A stretch of 64,000 nucleotides of DNA from Streptomyces profundus. Lineage in GTDB: Bacteria > Actinomycetota > Actinomycetes > Streptomycetales > Streptomycetaceae. The translations under genes and the position numbers were made by a program. Under the pieces are notes generated by a model, which was not told the DNA's origin, made no database searches, and saw nothing but the letters and a program-made list of their open reading frames with translations. Shown here in pieces: positions 16,851 to 26,370 of this stretch. Each line of letters opens with the position of its first letter. Within the stretch, counting starts at the first letter, position 1. The stretch is from positions 3,222,501-3,286,500 of the forward strand of contig NZ_CP082362.1 of assembly GCF_020740535.1 (NCBI RefSeq), given 5' to 3'.

Positions 16851-17768
16851 TCACCCCACAAGCCGGCGGCGCCAGTCCAACGAAGGGACGGCGATGGCCC
16901 GGCCAGGATCGCCGTTCCAGTCCGTTGAGAGGCCGAGCTCGCCGAGCGCGGCGACCACCTCGCGGCCGACGGCAACCGTCGTCTCCTCGGCGCCGTCGAA
17001 CCCGCCGTAGTGCAGCGTCAGGCCGTAGCCGGCGGCGGCCGAGTCGGTGGACTGGTGGTGGAAGAAGACAAAGCCCCGCGCGTCCGGCTCGCCCGCCCCG
17101 CCTATCTCCGCGACCCCACAGCCACGGCAGCAGGTGAAGTGCTCCCTGGCCGTGATCCCCGCCTCGCTGAGCGCGTCGAACGCCCGGGTGATCCGCTCCG
17201 GATCCGTCTCGCCCACCCAAGCGGCCTGCTCGGCGACCCGCTCCAGCCACATCCGATCCACCAACTGGCGGGCCTGCTCCCTGGAGACGGGCCGCCGCTC
17301 GGCCGTGACCAGGAACTCCTCGGCCGCCTCCACCAGCTCAGCCCGCGTCGCGTAGCCACCGACCAGCAGCTCGCGCATCCTCTCCAGCAGCGCCTTCTCG
17401 TCCTTCTCCGCCAGCTCCAGCGGCGGGGGCGGCTGGGGAACGGGCAGCCCGACCGGCTCCCAGACCAGCCCCGCGTCCCAGCCGGGCTCCTGGCGCGCCC
17501 AGCCGACCACCGCCTCGATCACCCGTTCCACCGCGTCCAGCCGCACGGCGAAGTGCCGCTCGGGACCGCCGTCGCGGTACTCCAGGGTGTAGTCCGCACC
17601 CGTCTCATGCCACAGCTGGACGAAGGACTCCGGCAGATCCGGCACCCGGCACACGACGAGGAACCTGTCCCCCGCGCCACCGACCCGCCGCACCAGCGCG
17701 GCCAACTCATCGACGGATGGGCGGACGTGCCGCTCCTGGCGCTCCGTCAGCACCGTGATCCCCAGCAT
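16851..17768 (-). CDS. DUF6891-like protein
   Basis: 305 residues from the ATG at 17768 (MLGITVLTER). The N-terminal half has an alpha/beta region with repeated acidic helices; the C-terminal half contains HFTCCRGCG, which may hold a zinc or metal, followed by GFVFFHHQSTDSA and LHYGGFDG. This matches what I recall of the Streptomyces DUF6891 family, whose function is unknown. No signal peptide or membrane segment. Divergent or convergent neighbours give no clue. Confidence 0.6.
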   Translation of the reverse strand: MLGITVLTERQERHVRPSVDELAALVRRVGGAGDRFLVVCRVPDLPESFVQLWHETGADYTLEYRDGGPERHFAVRLDAVERVIEAVVGWARQEPGWDAGLVWEPVGLPVPQPPPPLELAEKDEKALLERMRELLVGGYATRAELVEAAEEFLVTAERRPVSREQARQLVDRMWLERVAEQAAWVGETDPERITRAFDALSEAGITAREHFTCCRGCGVAEIGGAGEPDARGFVFFHHQSTDSAAAGYGLTLHYGGFDGAEETTVAVGREVVAALGELGLSTDWNGDPGRAIAVPSLDWRRRLVG

Positions 17769-17846
17769 GGTCACACCTTGCCACGAGGCACTGACAACGA
17801 GCCCCTCGACCACCGGCCCAGGGCCTCCACCCCGGGGCCGGCCGTG

Positions 17847-18275
17847 TCAGAGAGCGCCCATGTCCGAACTGAACCAGCGCTCGGGCCGCATCCGCACCAC
17901 CACCGAGAGACCGTGCTCGGCGAGGGCGAACGCGACATAGCCGTCCACCTTCTCCGGCGGCAGATAGCGGGCCGAGACCTCGCGCAGATCGGCCTCCGTG
18001 CCGTCCACCACGCTCGTCACCGGGCCCTCGACGGAGACATAGCGAACCGTGGGCTCCACCCGCTCCACCAGCAGGGTGAACCTGCCCGCCTCGGTGAGCA
18101 GACGGTGCTTCAGGGAGTCACGCCCCGTCAGGACCCAGACCTCGCCGCCCGGTTCGTACCGATACCAGACGGGGACCGTCAACGGAGCGCGGTCGGCGCG
18201 GCCCGAGGCCACGGAGAACGCCGCGATATGCGGCTCGGCCAGAAAGCTCTCGCGCTCCTGGGGAGTGAGTGGCAT
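17847..18275 (-). CDS. Pyridoxamine 5'-phosphate oxidase-like (FMN/F420) protein
   Basis: 142 residues from the ATG at 18275 (MPLTPQER). Split-barrel flavin-binding fold: an N-terminal LAEPHIAAFSVAS strand, PVWYRYEPGGEVWVLTGRDSLKHRLL and RYVSVEGPVTSV are typical of the PNPOx-like family, which in actinobacteria often uses F420. Probably a small oxidoreductase; substrate unknown. Confidence 0.8.
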   Translation of the reverse strand: MPLTPQERESFLAEPHIAAFSVASGRADRAPLTVPVWYRYEPGGEVWVLTGRDSLKHRLLTEAGRFTLLVERVEPTVRYVSVEGPVTSVVDGTEADLREVSARYLPPEKVDGYVAFALAEHGLSVVVRMRPERWFSSDMGAL

Positions 18276-18618
18276 GCGCCTGGTTCCCTTTCTCATGGTT
18301 CTTGTGGTTCCGATGGCCCTCATGACCCTGATGGTCCCGACGCGCCCACGCACCGCGCTCCTGGCCGGGGTGGGCCCGCCGCGCCCCCCGTGGACACGAC
18401 GGACCCCGCCGAACGGAACGGCGACACCCGCTCAACTCGGCTGGCACCGGCCGCTGTTCCCCATCGTCCGACGACCGCACAGGACCGGACACGGCCGTCG
18501 ACGGGATCAGCGGGCCGCTTTTCCAAGCGACCGGCCCAGCCTGCCATCCGCCACTGACAACCGCGCGACACCGCGCCCTCGCGCTGCGCCGCCCGGGCGC
18601 CCGTCGTAGCCTCGACCC
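18276..18618. other. Intergenic stretch, nothing recognised
   Basis: 343 bp between divergent genes. I see no convincing ORF, hairpin or operator; it must hold the promoters of the genes at 18275 (minus) and 18619 (plus). Confidence 0.5.
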
Positions 18619-19149
18619 GTGAGCCATACCGGACAGAACCTCTCATATCTCCGGCCGGGGCCGGGGGTCGGTCTGCTCTGCGGCGCGGTCGCCGGCGCCG
18701 CCGGCACCACCGCGCTCAACGCCGTCAGCTATCTGGACATGGTGCTGCGCGGACGCGCGTCAAGCGACACCCCGAGCGAGACCGTCGAACGCCTCTCCGA
18801 GGTCAGCCGGGTGCCGGTGCCTGGTCACGGCGCGGCGCGCGCCAACCGTGTCACCGGGCTCGGGCCGCTCCTCGGCCTCGCGACCGGCGTCGGCGTGGGT
18901 GCGGCGCTCGGGCTCGGCCGCGCGGCCGGCTGGCGGCCGGGGCCGCTGCTCGGCGGAACGGCCGCCGCCCTGGGCGCCCTGGTCGCGGCGAACGCGCCGA
19001 TGGCCGTGTTGGGGGTGAGCGACCCCCGCACCTGGTCGGCGAAGGACTGGCTGAGCGACCTGCTCCCGCACGCCGCCTACGGCGCGGCCACGGGTTGGGC
19101 GCTCGCCGCGCTGGCCCCGAGCGGTCGCGCCCCGATCCGTCCGCGCTGA
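18619..19149 (+). CDS. Small integral membrane protein, unknown function
   Basis: 176 residues starting GTG at 18619, with about four hydrophobic, Gly/Ala-rich segments (VGLLCGAVAGAAGTTALNAV, GLGPLLGLATGVGVGAALGL, LLGGTAAALGALVAANAP and the C-terminal AAYGAATGWALAALA). No catalytic motif. Conserved-looking in Streptomyces but uncharacterised to my knowledge. Confidence 0.65.
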   Translation: MSHTGQNLSYLRPGPGVGLLCGAVAGAAGTTALNAVSYLDMVLRGRASSDTPSETVERLSEVSRVPVPGHGAARANRVTGLGPLLGLATGVGVGAALGLGRAAGWRPGPLLGGTAAALGALVAANAPMAVLGVSDPRTWSAKDWLSDLLPHAAYGAATGWALAALAPSGRAPIRPR

Positions 19150-19263
19150 GGCCCGCCGGGCCCCGGCCTGTTGGCCGACGGGTGGGGGTAGGGGGTTTCC
19201 GACGCCTTCGAGGTGAACCAGAATGGCTGGTTCCTGATCGACAAAAGCGCCGGAGGGGCACTT

Positions 19264-20349
19264 ATGGCACATGAGGTACGCGGTGTGATCGCACCCGGCA
19301 AGAACGAGCCGGTTCGGGTGGAGACGATCCTGGTGCCCGATCCCGGCCCGGGCGAGGCCCTGGTCCGAGTGAGCACCTGCGGGGTGTGCCACACCGACCT
19401 GCACTACAAGCAGGGCGGCATCAACGACGACTTCCCCTTCCTGCTGGGGCACGAGGCGGCCGGCGTGGTGGAGTCCGTCGGGGAGGGCGTGACGGAGGTC
19501 GCGCCGGGCGACTTCGTGGTGCTCAACTGGCGTGCGGTGTGCGGGCAGTGTCGGGCCTGTCTGCGCGGCCGTCCGCAGTACTGCTTCAACACCCACAACG
19601 CCGAGCAGTCCATGACGCTGGCCGACGGCACGCCGCTCAGCCCGGCGCTCGGCATCGGCGCGTTCGCCGAGTTGACGCTGGTGGCGGCCGGTCAGTGCAC
19701 CAAGGTCGACCCCGCCGCCTCGCCGGCCGCCGCCGGGCTGCTCGGCTGTGGCGTGATGGCCGGTATCGGCGCGGCGATCAACACCGGCGGGGTCGGCCGG
19801 GGGGACAGCGTCGCCGTGATCGGCTGCGGCGGCGTGGGCGACGCGGCGATCATGGGCGCCCGGCTGGCGGGCGCGGCCAAGGTGATCGCGGTGGACATCG
19901 ACGAGCGCAAGCTGGCCACCGCGCTGCGCCTCGGCGCCACCCACACGGTGCACTCGGGAGAGAAGGACCCGGTCACCGCGATCCGCGAGCTGACGGGGGG
20001 CTTCGGCGCCGATGTGGTGATCGAGGCGGTCGGCCGCCCGGAGACCTACGAACAGGCCTTCTACGCACGGGATCTGGCGGGCACGGTGGTCCTGGTCGGG
20101 GTGCCGACCCCGGAGATGCGGATCGACCTCCCGCTGCTGGACGTCTTCGGCCGGGGCGGGGCGCTGAAGTCCTCCTGGTACGGCGACTGCCTGCCGTCGC
20201 GGGACTTCCCGATGTTGATCGATCTCTATCAACAGGGCCGACTCGATCTGGACGCCTTCGTTAGCGAAACGATCAACCTCGACCAGGTCGAGGAGGCTTT
20301 CGACCGTATGCATGCGGGCGAGGTCCTCCGCTCGGTGGTGGTCCTGTGA
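19264..20349 (+). CDS. mscR: S-(hydroxymethyl)mycothiol dehydrogenase (formaldehyde / MSNO reductase)
   Basis: 361 residues from the ATG at 19264. Zinc-dependent class III alcohol dehydrogenase fold: catalytic zinc CGVCHTD and GHEAAGVVE, structural-zinc cysteines [15 protein letters not shown], Rossmann GCGGVGDAA and NAD-selecting [27 protein letters not shown] and [20 protein letters not shown] are family marks. Oxidises the formaldehyde-mycothiol adduct and in related bacteria reduces S-nitrosomycothiol. Stop overlaps the start of the MBL gene. Confidence 0.9.
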   Translation: MAHEVRGVIAPGKNEPVRVETILVPDPGPGEALVRVSTCGVCHTDLHYKQGGINDDFPFLLGHEAAGVVESVGEGVTEVAPGDFVVLNWRAVCGQCRACLRGRPQYCFNTHNAEQSMTLADGTPLSPALGIGAFAELTLVAAGQCTKVDPAASPAAAGLLGCGVMAGIGAAINTGGVGRGDSVAVIGCGGVGDAAIMGARLAGAAKVIAVDIDERKLATALRLGATHTVHSGEKDPVTAIRELTGGFGADVVIEAVGRPETYEQAFYARDLAGTVVLVGVPTPEMRIDLPLLDVFGRGGALKSSWYGDCLPSRDFPMLIDLYQQGRLDLDAFVSETINLDQVEEAFDRMHAGEVLRSVVVL

Positions 20350-20981
20350 GCGGCGGCGTCCGCGTCGAACGGGTTGTCACCGCAGGTGTCTTCGAGCTTG
20401 ACGGCGGCAGCTGGGAGGTGGAGAACAACGTCTGGCTCGTCGGCGACGACAGCGAGGTGCTGGTGGTGGACGCGGCCCATGACGCCGACGCCATCGCCGA
20501 GGCCGTGGGCGACCGCACGCTGCGGGCGATCGTCTCCACCCACGCGCACAACGACCATGTCAACGCCGCACCGGAACTGGCCCGTCGCACCGGCGCCCCC
20601 ATCCTGCTGCACCCGGGGGATCTGCCGCTCTGGGAGGCCACCCACCCGGACCGCGCGCCGGACGGCGAACTCGCCGACGGGCAGACCCTGGTGATCGGCG
20701 CCACGGAGCTGACGGTGCTGCACACGCCGGGGCACGCGCCCGGCGCGATCTGTCTGTACGCGCCGGCGCTCGGCACGGTCTTCTCCGGAGACACGCTCTT
20801 CCAGGGTGGCCCGGGTGCCACCGGACGCTCGTTCTCCGACTTCCCCACCATCGTCGACTCGATCAGGGAGCGGCTCCTCACCCTCCCGCACGGCACCGTG
20901 GTGCGCCCCGGCCACGGCGACAGCACCACCGTCGGCGAGGAGGCACCACACCTCCCGGAGTGGATCGCCCGAGGCCACTGA
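20346..20981 (+). CDS. MBL-fold hydrolase partner of mscR
   Basis: 211 residues, GTG start overlapping the mscR stop by 4 bases, so translationally coupled. Glyoxalase II-like metallo-beta-lactamase fold with a complete THAHNDH motif, [14 protein letters not shown] and [10 protein letters not shown]. The constant pairing with the mycothiol dehydrogenase in actinobacteria suggests hydrolysis of the S-formylmycothiol product, releasing formate and mycothiol. That role is inferred from the pairing and fold. Confidence 0.85.
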   Translation: MSGGVRVERVVTAGVFELDGGSWEVENNVWLVGDDSEVLVVDAAHDADAIAEAVGDRTLRAIVSTHAHNDHVNAAPELARRTGAPILLHPGDLPLWEATHPDRAPDGELADGQTLVIGATELTVLHTPGHAPGAICLYAPALGTVFSGDTLFQGGPGATGRSFSDFPTIVDSIRERLLTLPHGTVVRPGHGDSTTVGEEAPHLPEWIARGH

Positions 20982-21063
20982 CCCCGGCCCCCGCCCCGCC
21001 GGCGCCCGCCCCGGTACGCATAGGCTCACGCCAAGGCGTACCGGGGCGGAGGGGGAGATCGGC

Positions 21064-22941
21064 GTGGCGGAGCACGACCTCGCGGGAGACGAGGCCCGGC
21101 CCGGTCCTGGCGCGGACCGGGTGCGGCTGCCCGCCACCCTGCTGAACGCGCTGCTGCGCGACGTCGACCCCGCGTCGCCCGTCGTCCGGCTGGCCCTGCG
21201 CCAGGCGCGCCAACTGCCCCCGGGACCGGACCGGACGTCCCTGCTGGCCGCCCTGTTGGCAGGACCGTGCGCGACCACCGCGCCCGACTGGCTGCTGACC
21301 GCTGCGGCGACGGCCGAACCGCCCCACGCCGACCCGCGGCTGACGCTCGTCGCCCTCTCCCATCCGGACTGCCCGCCCGACACCAGGGAGGCCGCCCTCC
21401 GGGGAAGCGCGGACCAACACCTGGGCGCCCTCGCGCACGCCGGCGCGCCCGAATCCCTGCGCGCCGGCGTGGTGGCCGAGCTGCGCCGGCGCCTGCCCCA
21501 GCGTCCGCCGGCCCCCATCACCCCCGAGGCGCTGGACCGACCCGACGCCGCCCAGCTGCTGCTCCGTTCCACCGATCTCGCCGACGAGGTCTTCGACGCC
21601 GCGATCCCGCTGCTGCCAGGACCGCCGGCACAGCTGACCGAGGGGGAGGAGCTGCGCGACTGGGTGGCCAGGCACGGCGCGGCGCTCGCCGCCTGGCGGA
21701 CCATGTGGCGCCGCGTGCTGACGGCCCACCCCGCCCGCTACGCCCGGCTGTTGACGCTGCTCGACGACGAGCAGGCCGAGACGGTCGTGCACCAGCTGCT
21801 GCTGGGCGCGCTGCCCTGGACGGTCGACCCCGAGCTGTTGGTCGCCCTGGCCGAGGACGATCTGGAACGGTTCGCCGGCGCCGCCCTCACCACCAGGATC
21901 TGTCAGCTCCTGTTGGCCGGCCACTCCTCCGACGAGACGACGGCGCTGGTCGCCGACGACCTCGACGCGCTGCCCGCGAGGGACCGCCGGCTGCCGCTCG
22001 CCTACCTCGGGGAGTTCGGCGCGACCCCGGAGCGCGGGCTCCGCACGGCCTCCGACTGGGTCGCCCGCGCGGTGACCGAACGCTGGGGCCCGCTGCTGAC
22101 CGCCGAGGACTCCCACACCTGGCGCACCCCGCCCGAAACGCGCGCCGCCCTGCGGGAGCGCTTCGCGCTGACCGCGCTCCGGGCGCTCGAACTCTGGCGC
22201 CCACGCCCCGACTTCCCCCTCTGCCGACCGGAACAGATCGACTGGCTGCGCACCCTGGCCCGCGAACTCCCCCCGCTGCGCGGCGCGTTGCGGGAGCGCG
22301 CCACCGACCTGCTGGCGGACGCGGAGCGCGGGCGCCGACACCGCCGCCTCCGCAGGGGCGCCTATCCGGTCGCCGAGGACCGCGCCTTCGACCAGTCGCT
22401 CACCGAGCTGAGGGAGCTGCTCGGCGTGGGCTGGCGCGGTCTCCCACAGGACCCTTCGCTGACCGAACTCGCCTTCCAACCGGCCGGGGTCCTGAGCGAG
22501 TTGGTGCGCGACGGCGCCCCCGACGCGCTGGTCGAACGGCTACTGCTGGGCCACGCCGTGCGCGGCTACCGCTCGGGGCCCGCCTTCGCCGAGCTGCTGG
22601 CGACGCATTCGGCGCCCACCGAGGCGCTGCGCCGGCTCACCGAGGAGCTGCCCGATCATCTGGGCGACCACCCGGGGGCCGAGGAGACCTGGGCCAAGGC
22701 GGTGCTGGCGTCCGGCACCGGCGATGCCAGGACGATCAGGGCGCTGCCGGCGCTCGCGGCACTCCGCGCGCCGGCGCCCGAGCCCGGCGCGGCGGGGCCG
22801 ACCGTCCTCTCGGTGATCACCGAGGCGCTGGGCGACGACGCCGACGCCTGGCACCGCTTCGCCACCGGCCCGCTGCGCGCTCCCGGCGGGCTCCGCCTGG
22901 GCACGGCGCTCGACCTCGCGGGACCCGATCGCGCCCCTTGA
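21064..22941 (+). CDS. Large helical protein of unknown function
   Basis: 625 residues from the GTG at 21064, after GGAGGGGGAG. Very rich in Leu, Ala and Arg with many amphipathic helices and recurring -HPD/HPAR motifs; the pattern suggests alpha-solenoid (HEAT-like) repeats. No catalytic motif, signal or membrane segment. Similar 'hypothetical' proteins of this size are common in Streptomyces. Not obviously linked to its neighbours. Confidence 0.65.
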   Translation: MAEHDLAGDEARPGPGADRVRLPATLLNALLRDVDPASPVVRLALRQARQLPPGPDRTSLLAALLAGPCATTAPDWLLTAAATAEPPHADPRLTLVALSHPDCPPDTREAALRGSADQHLGALAHAGAPESLRAGVVAELRRRLPQRPPAPITPEALDRPDAAQLLLRSTDLADEVFDAAIPLLPGPPAQLTEGEELRDWVARHGAALAAWRTMWRRVLTAHPARYARLLTLLDDEQAETVVHQLLLGALPWTVDPELLVALAEDDLERFAGAALTTRICQLLLAGHSSDETTALVADDLDALPARDRRLPLAYLGEFGATPERGLRTASDWVARAVTERWGPLLTAEDSHTWRTPPETRAALRERFALTALRALELWRPRPDFPLCRPEQIDWLRTLARELPPLRGALRERATDLLADAERGRRHRRLRRGAYPVAEDRAFDQSLTELRELLGVGWRGLPQDPSLTELAFQPAGVLSELVRDGAPDALVERLLLGHAVRGYRSGPAFAELLATHSAPTEALRRLTEELPDHLGDHPGAEETWAKAVLASGTGDARTIRALPALAALRAPAPEPGAAGPTVLSVITEALGDDADAWHRFATGPLRAPGGLRLGTALDLAGPDRAP

Positions 22942-23003
22942 GACCGGCTCGACTCCGATGCGGCGCGATAACGTTTTGCCTCCCGATTCGGCATCGCCCG
23001 TGC

Positions 23004-23083
23004 TAGGCTGGGCGGCGTTGCAGTCATGTTACCCATGAACGTTTTATGCGCCTGGCGGGATATGGCCCGCAGGCGCGTTTTTT
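23004..23083 (+). promoter_or_regulatory. Cold-shock gene leader: extended -10 and early intrinsic terminator
   Basis: An extended -10 TGCTAGGCT (TAGGCT at 23004-23009) predicts a start near 23016. The leader then forms an 11-bp stem with one bulged G (23048-23059 with 23066-23076, loop ATATGG) followed by six T residues (23078-23083), a textbook terminator and rare in this GC-rich genome. It lies about 90 bp before the cold-shock gene, so it could be an attenuator or yield a short RNA of about 68 nt. A second hairpin (about 23130-23147) sits closer to the ribosome site. Confidence 0.6.
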
Positions 23084-23172
23084 GTGCCGGCCATTTCCAG
23101 ACGGGCTCATTGCGGCGACAATTCAGCTCCACAAAGTGTGGGGCTGGCATTGAATTCAGCAGGAGAAAAGGT

Positions 23173-23379
23173 ATGGCTTCCGGAACCGTCAAGTGGTTCA
23201 ACTCGGAAAAGGGCTACGGCTTCATTCAGCAGGACGGCGGCGGCGCTGACGTCTTCGCGCACTACTCCAACATCGCCGCCCAGGGCTTCCGCGAGCTCCA
23301 GGAAGGCCAGCGGGTCGAGTTCGACGTGACCCAGGGCCAGAAGGGCCCGCAGGCGGAGAACATCTCCCCCATCGCCTGA
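23173..23379 (+). CDS. Cold-shock domain protein (CspA family)
   Basis: 68 residues, full length for the family. RNA-binding motifs KGYGFI (RNP1) and VFAHY (RNP2) are present; sequence starts [12 protein letters not shown]. Start at 23173, after AGGAGAAAAGG, the best ribosome site in this area. Binds single-stranded RNA/DNA as an RNA chaperone. Long structured leader upstream and a strong terminator downstream suggest high, regulated expression. Confidence 0.95.
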   Translation: MASGTVKWFNSEKGYGFIQQDGGGADVFAHYSNIAAQGFRELQEGQRVEFDVTQGQKGPQAENISPIA

Positions 23380-23392
23380 CCTGGGGAGACAC

Positions 23393-23438
23393 CGTTCGGC
23401 CGGGGGCGCGCCCAGCGTGGCGCGTCCCCGGCCGAACG
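23393..23438 (+). terminator. Terminator after cold-shock gene
   Basis: Long inverted repeat, outer arms CGTTCGGCCGGGG (23393-23405) and CCCCGGCCGAACG (23426-23438), extended inward by GCGCGCC/GGCGCG. Starts 13 bp after the stop. Confidence 0.75.
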
Positions 23439-23569
23439 CGTTCGCGCGCCCCGTGCGCGCCGGGCCGGAAGGCCGGAGCGCGAACGCGTTCCCGGCCGCC
23501 GCTCCGGCCCCGAAGCGGATCTCCCCGATCGGGGCCGCTGCCGCGGGCCGGCGGTGGTTCATCCGCGAT

Positions 23570-24211
23570 TCACGAAGTTCCCAGCGCGGCGCCGGTGGTT
23601 CGCAAGTGGCCGCGCAGGCAGGCGCGCCCGATGACCATCCCGAGCACGAGTGCGCCGGTGCCGACAAGCGCCGCGAGATTCGCCGTCTGCTGATCGCTCA
23701 CCGGCACAAACGCATACCAGTGGGTGCCGTCCGCCCGGTGAATCGGTTCCCATACTCCGGCCGCCAGCACATAGCCGTACACGCCCTGTGCGATCAGCCC
23801 GGCGGGCAGCAGGGCGACCAGGCATCCGGCGGTCAAATCCGTCAGCAACCACCACAGCTGCCGCCAACTGGCCCCTTCCCTCAGCAGCGCGAGAGTGCGC
23901 GCCGGCGCGTGAGCCTCGCCGCGCGCGGGGAGCTCCCGCCGGGCGGGCAGGGACAGCCCACTCCACCGCGTCGCCAGCGCACGCCGATGGTCCGCCAACG
24001 CCCCGATCCAGCCGAAGAGCACCGGGGTGGTGTACAGCCCGACCCCGACCGGGATCAGGCAGATGGACACCACGGCCAAGCAGAGGAGCGGCACGGAGAC
24101 CGCCAGGGTGAGCGCCGCGAGCGCCAGCGACCGCCAGGGCGCGAGCACCCAACCGGCCACTCGGCCCTCCACCGCGTACCCCACCGAAGCACCCGCCTGT
24201 GTCGAGTTCAT
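23570..24211 (-). CDS. Stand-alone putative sensor-domain membrane protein
   Basis: 213 residues from the ATG at 24211, preceded on the minus strand by AAAGGAG. Four hydrophobic segments and the pattern SWRQLWWLLTDL.AGCLVALLP resemble the N-terminal sensor domain of many Streptomyces histidine kinases, but no kinase domain follows. A tnpB-only element begins about 20 bp upstream of the start, just beyond the ribosome site, so its native promoter region is now some 1.37 kb away. It may be poorly expressed or read from the element. Confidence 0.7.
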   Translation of the reverse strand: MNSTQAGASVGYAVEGRVAGWVLAPWRSLALAALTLAVSVPLLCLAVVSICLIPVGVGLYTTPVLFGWIGALADHRRALATRWSGLSLPARRELPARGEAHAPARTLALLREGASWRQLWWLLTDLTAGCLVALLPAGLIAQGVYGYVLAAGVWEPIHRADGTHWYAFVPVSDQQTANLAALVGTGALVLGMVIGRACLRGHLRTTGAALGTS

Positions 24212-24231
24212 CGGGACTCCTTTGTGGATAT

Positions 24232-25601
24232 CCCCGGCTTCAGCCGGGGGTGGAAACGAGGCTCCTGCGGAGCAGGGCAGGGGAAGCCGGTTCGCCGTCA
24301 GGGCGGACCGGCGTCTACCAGCAACGACCGGCAGTTCACCACTAATTGATCCCTTATCATGTGAACTGTGAAGACCATGCACGTGAAGCGGGCGTTGAAG
24401 TACCGCTGCTATCCGACGGATGCGCAGGCGGCGGAGCTGTCGCGCACCTTCGGATGCGTGCGGAAGGTCTACAACCTGGCCCTTGCCGCGCGTACGGAAG
24501 CGTGGACGCGGCAGGAGCGGGTGAACTACCACCAGACCTCGGCCATGCTGACGGCCTGGAAGAGGACCGAGGAGTTCGCCTACCTCAACGACGTCTCCTC
24601 CGTCCCGCTCCAGCAGGCGCTTCGGCACCTCCAGGGAGCGTTCACCAACTTCTTCGACAAGCGAGCCAAGTACCCGCGTTTCAAGTCGCGGAAGCGATCG
24701 CGGAAGTCGGCGGAGTACACCACCTCCGCGTTCCGGCTCCGGGACGGCCGGCTGACCTTGGCGAAGATGGCGGAGCCGCTGGGCATCGTGTGGTCCCGCC
24801 CGCTCCCCGAAGGTGCGTCGCCGTCCACGGTGACCGTCTCCCAGGACGCCGCCGGACGCTGGCACGTGTCCCTGCTGGTCCAGGACCCGACCATTCAGCC
24901 GCTCCCGGCCACCGACACGGCCGTCGGTATCGATGTCGGACTCGACCACCTGCTGACCCTCTCCACCGGCGAGAAGATCACCAACCCGAGGCACGAGCGT
25001 GCGGATCGTGCCCGTCTCGCGAAGGCCCAGCGGCGGCTGGCCCGTAAGGCCGCGGGGGATGGGGCCAACCGCGCCAAGGCCCGCCGGAAGGTCGCCCGGG
25101 TGTATGCCCGGATCGCTGACCGTAGGCGGGACCACCTGCACCAGCTGACCACTCGACTCGTGCGTGAACACCAAACGCTCGTGATCGAGGACCTCGCGGT
25201 TCGGAACATGGTGCGAAACCACTCTCTGGCCCGCGCCATCTCGGACGCGGCGTGGTCGGAGTTCCGGAGCATGCTGGAGTACAAGGCGGCCTGGTACGGG
25301 CGGGAAGTGATCGCGGTCGACCGTTTCTTCCCCTCCTCCAAGCTGTGCTCGACCTGCGGCGCCGTACGAAGTGGGATGCCGCTGCACGTCCGGGTCTGGA
25401 CGTGCGGCGGTTGCGGGGCGACCCATGACCGGGACGTGAACGCGGCGCGCAACCTGCTGGCCGTCGGGCTGACGGTGTCTGTCTGTGGAGCTGGTGTAAG
25501 ACCTCAACGGAGTCCTCCGGGCGGGCAGTCGGCGACGAAGCAGAAAACCCCACGGCGCGAGCCGTAGGAATCCCCCTCGTTCACGAGGGGGAGGAAGTCA
25601 A
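24232..25601. mobile_element. tnpB-only IS200/IS605-family element
   Basis: Left hairpin at 24232-24249 and right hairpin at 25572-25591, both with loop TTCA, and right end GAGGAAGTCAA ending at 25601. These ends match the style of the IS605-type element at 3.5-5.3 kb, but there is no tnpA. It would need TnpA in trans; the intact copy in this window might recognise the similar ends. The exact left boundary is uncertain by some bases. Confidence 0.8.
24368..25567 (+). CDS. tnpB: TnpB RNA-guided endonuclease (second copy)
   Basis: 399 residues from a GTG at 24368; the ATG at 24377 is an alternative and neither has a clear ribosome site. RuvC residues D189 (GIDVG), E274 (VIEDLAV) and D356 (DRDVNAA) and the zinc-ribbon cysteines C327, C330, C346, C349 are intact. 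Related to but clearly different from the TnpB at 4.0 kb, so the two elements are not recent copies. The predicted guide begins at 25602 (CGAGCTCACTGCG). Confidence 0.92.
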   Translation: MKTMHVKRALKYRCYPTDAQAAELSRTFGCVRKVYNLALAARTEAWTRQERVNYHQTSAMLTAWKRTEEFAYLNDVSSVPLQQALRHLQGAFTNFFDKRAKYPRFKSRKRSRKSAEYTTSAFRLRDGRLTLAKMAEPLGIVWSRPLPEGASPSTVTVSQDAAGRWHVSLLVQDPTIQPLPATDTAVGIDVGLDHLLTLSTGEKITNPRHERADRARLAKAQRRLARKAAGDGANRAKARRKVARVYARIADRRRDHLHQLTTRLVREHQTLVIEDLAVRNMVRNHSLARAISDAAWSEFRSMLEYKAAWYGREVIAVDRFFPSSKLCSTCGAVRSGMPLHVRVWTCGGCGATHDRDVNAARNLLAVGLTVSVCGAGVRPQRSPPGGQSATKQKTPRREP

Positions 25602-26033
25602 CGAGCTCACTGCGCTTCCTTAAGTCCCTTGAAATCGCTCTGAGTTGACATAAACGGACCACCGCTGACCACAGCCAACTGGAGACACGACTACGCCCGC
25701 CCCACCTCGGCCCCACCGAATCCCGCCGCGTTCCGACGCACGGCACCACGCCCCACGCCCCCCTCGCGCCACGTCCCACGGCCACACCGCTTCGGCCCCA
25801 CCACGGCCCCGCGCCCCGCACGGTCCCGCGCAGCGGCCCGCGCCCCAAGGGCCGGTATCAACGATCCTTCCGGGGACGGGAGTCGACGTCAGCCCGGCCA
25901 CCACCCGGGCGAGGGTGTACCCGCCGACACCCCCGCCCGTGCACCCTCCCCCCACCCACCAGACGACAGGCCCGCACCGCCGACACCCCCACCCACCAGG
26001 ACGGCAACCCCAAGGCGGCAACCCACCGTGGCA
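25602..26033. other. Non-coding stretch, low-complexity C-rich
   Basis: 432 bp without a convincing gene. The first 60 bp is less GC-rich and may hold the original upstream region of the sensor-domain gene. From about 25900 the + strand becomes a run of C/A-rich simple sequence leading into the tandem repeats; open frames here are a consequence of composition. Confidence 0.5.
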
Positions 26034-26292
26034 AGCCCAAGGCGACGTACCTCAAGGCAGCAACCGCAACGCGGCACACCCCAGGGCGGCAACCCCAACG
26101 CGACGTAGCCCAAGGCAGCAACCCCACCGCGGCACACCCCAGGGCGGCAAACCCAAGGCGGCAACCCAAGGCGGCAACCGCAACGCGACGCACCTCATGG
26201 CAACAACCGCAACGCGGCACAGCCCAGGACGGCAACCCCAACGCGACGTAGCCCAGGGCGGCAAGCCCACCGCGGCACACCCCAGGGCGGCA
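26034..26292. repeat. 29-bp tandem repeat array
   Basis: Eight head-to-tail 29-bp units at 26034, 26063, 26092, 26121, 26177, 26206, 26235 and 26264, broken once by a 14+13-bp partial pair at 26150-26176; two more partial units precede at 26007 and 26021. Units begin ACC.CAACGCG or close variants and end GGGCGGCA. Two subtypes roughly alternate (CGGCACA- versus CGACGTA-). As 29 is not a multiple of 3, it is not a coding repeat. Units are contiguous, so it is not CRISPR. Confidence 0.85.
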
Positions 26293-26370
26293 AACCCACC
26301 ACCCCGGACGACCCCCACCCGCCAGGAGGGTCCGACCCCCACCCACCCAGACGACCAGCACCCCGGACGG

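Noticed and set aside
26034..26292. CRISPR array from 29-bp repeats
   Set aside because: The units are head to tail with no spacers, they vary in sequence and no cas gene is nearby.
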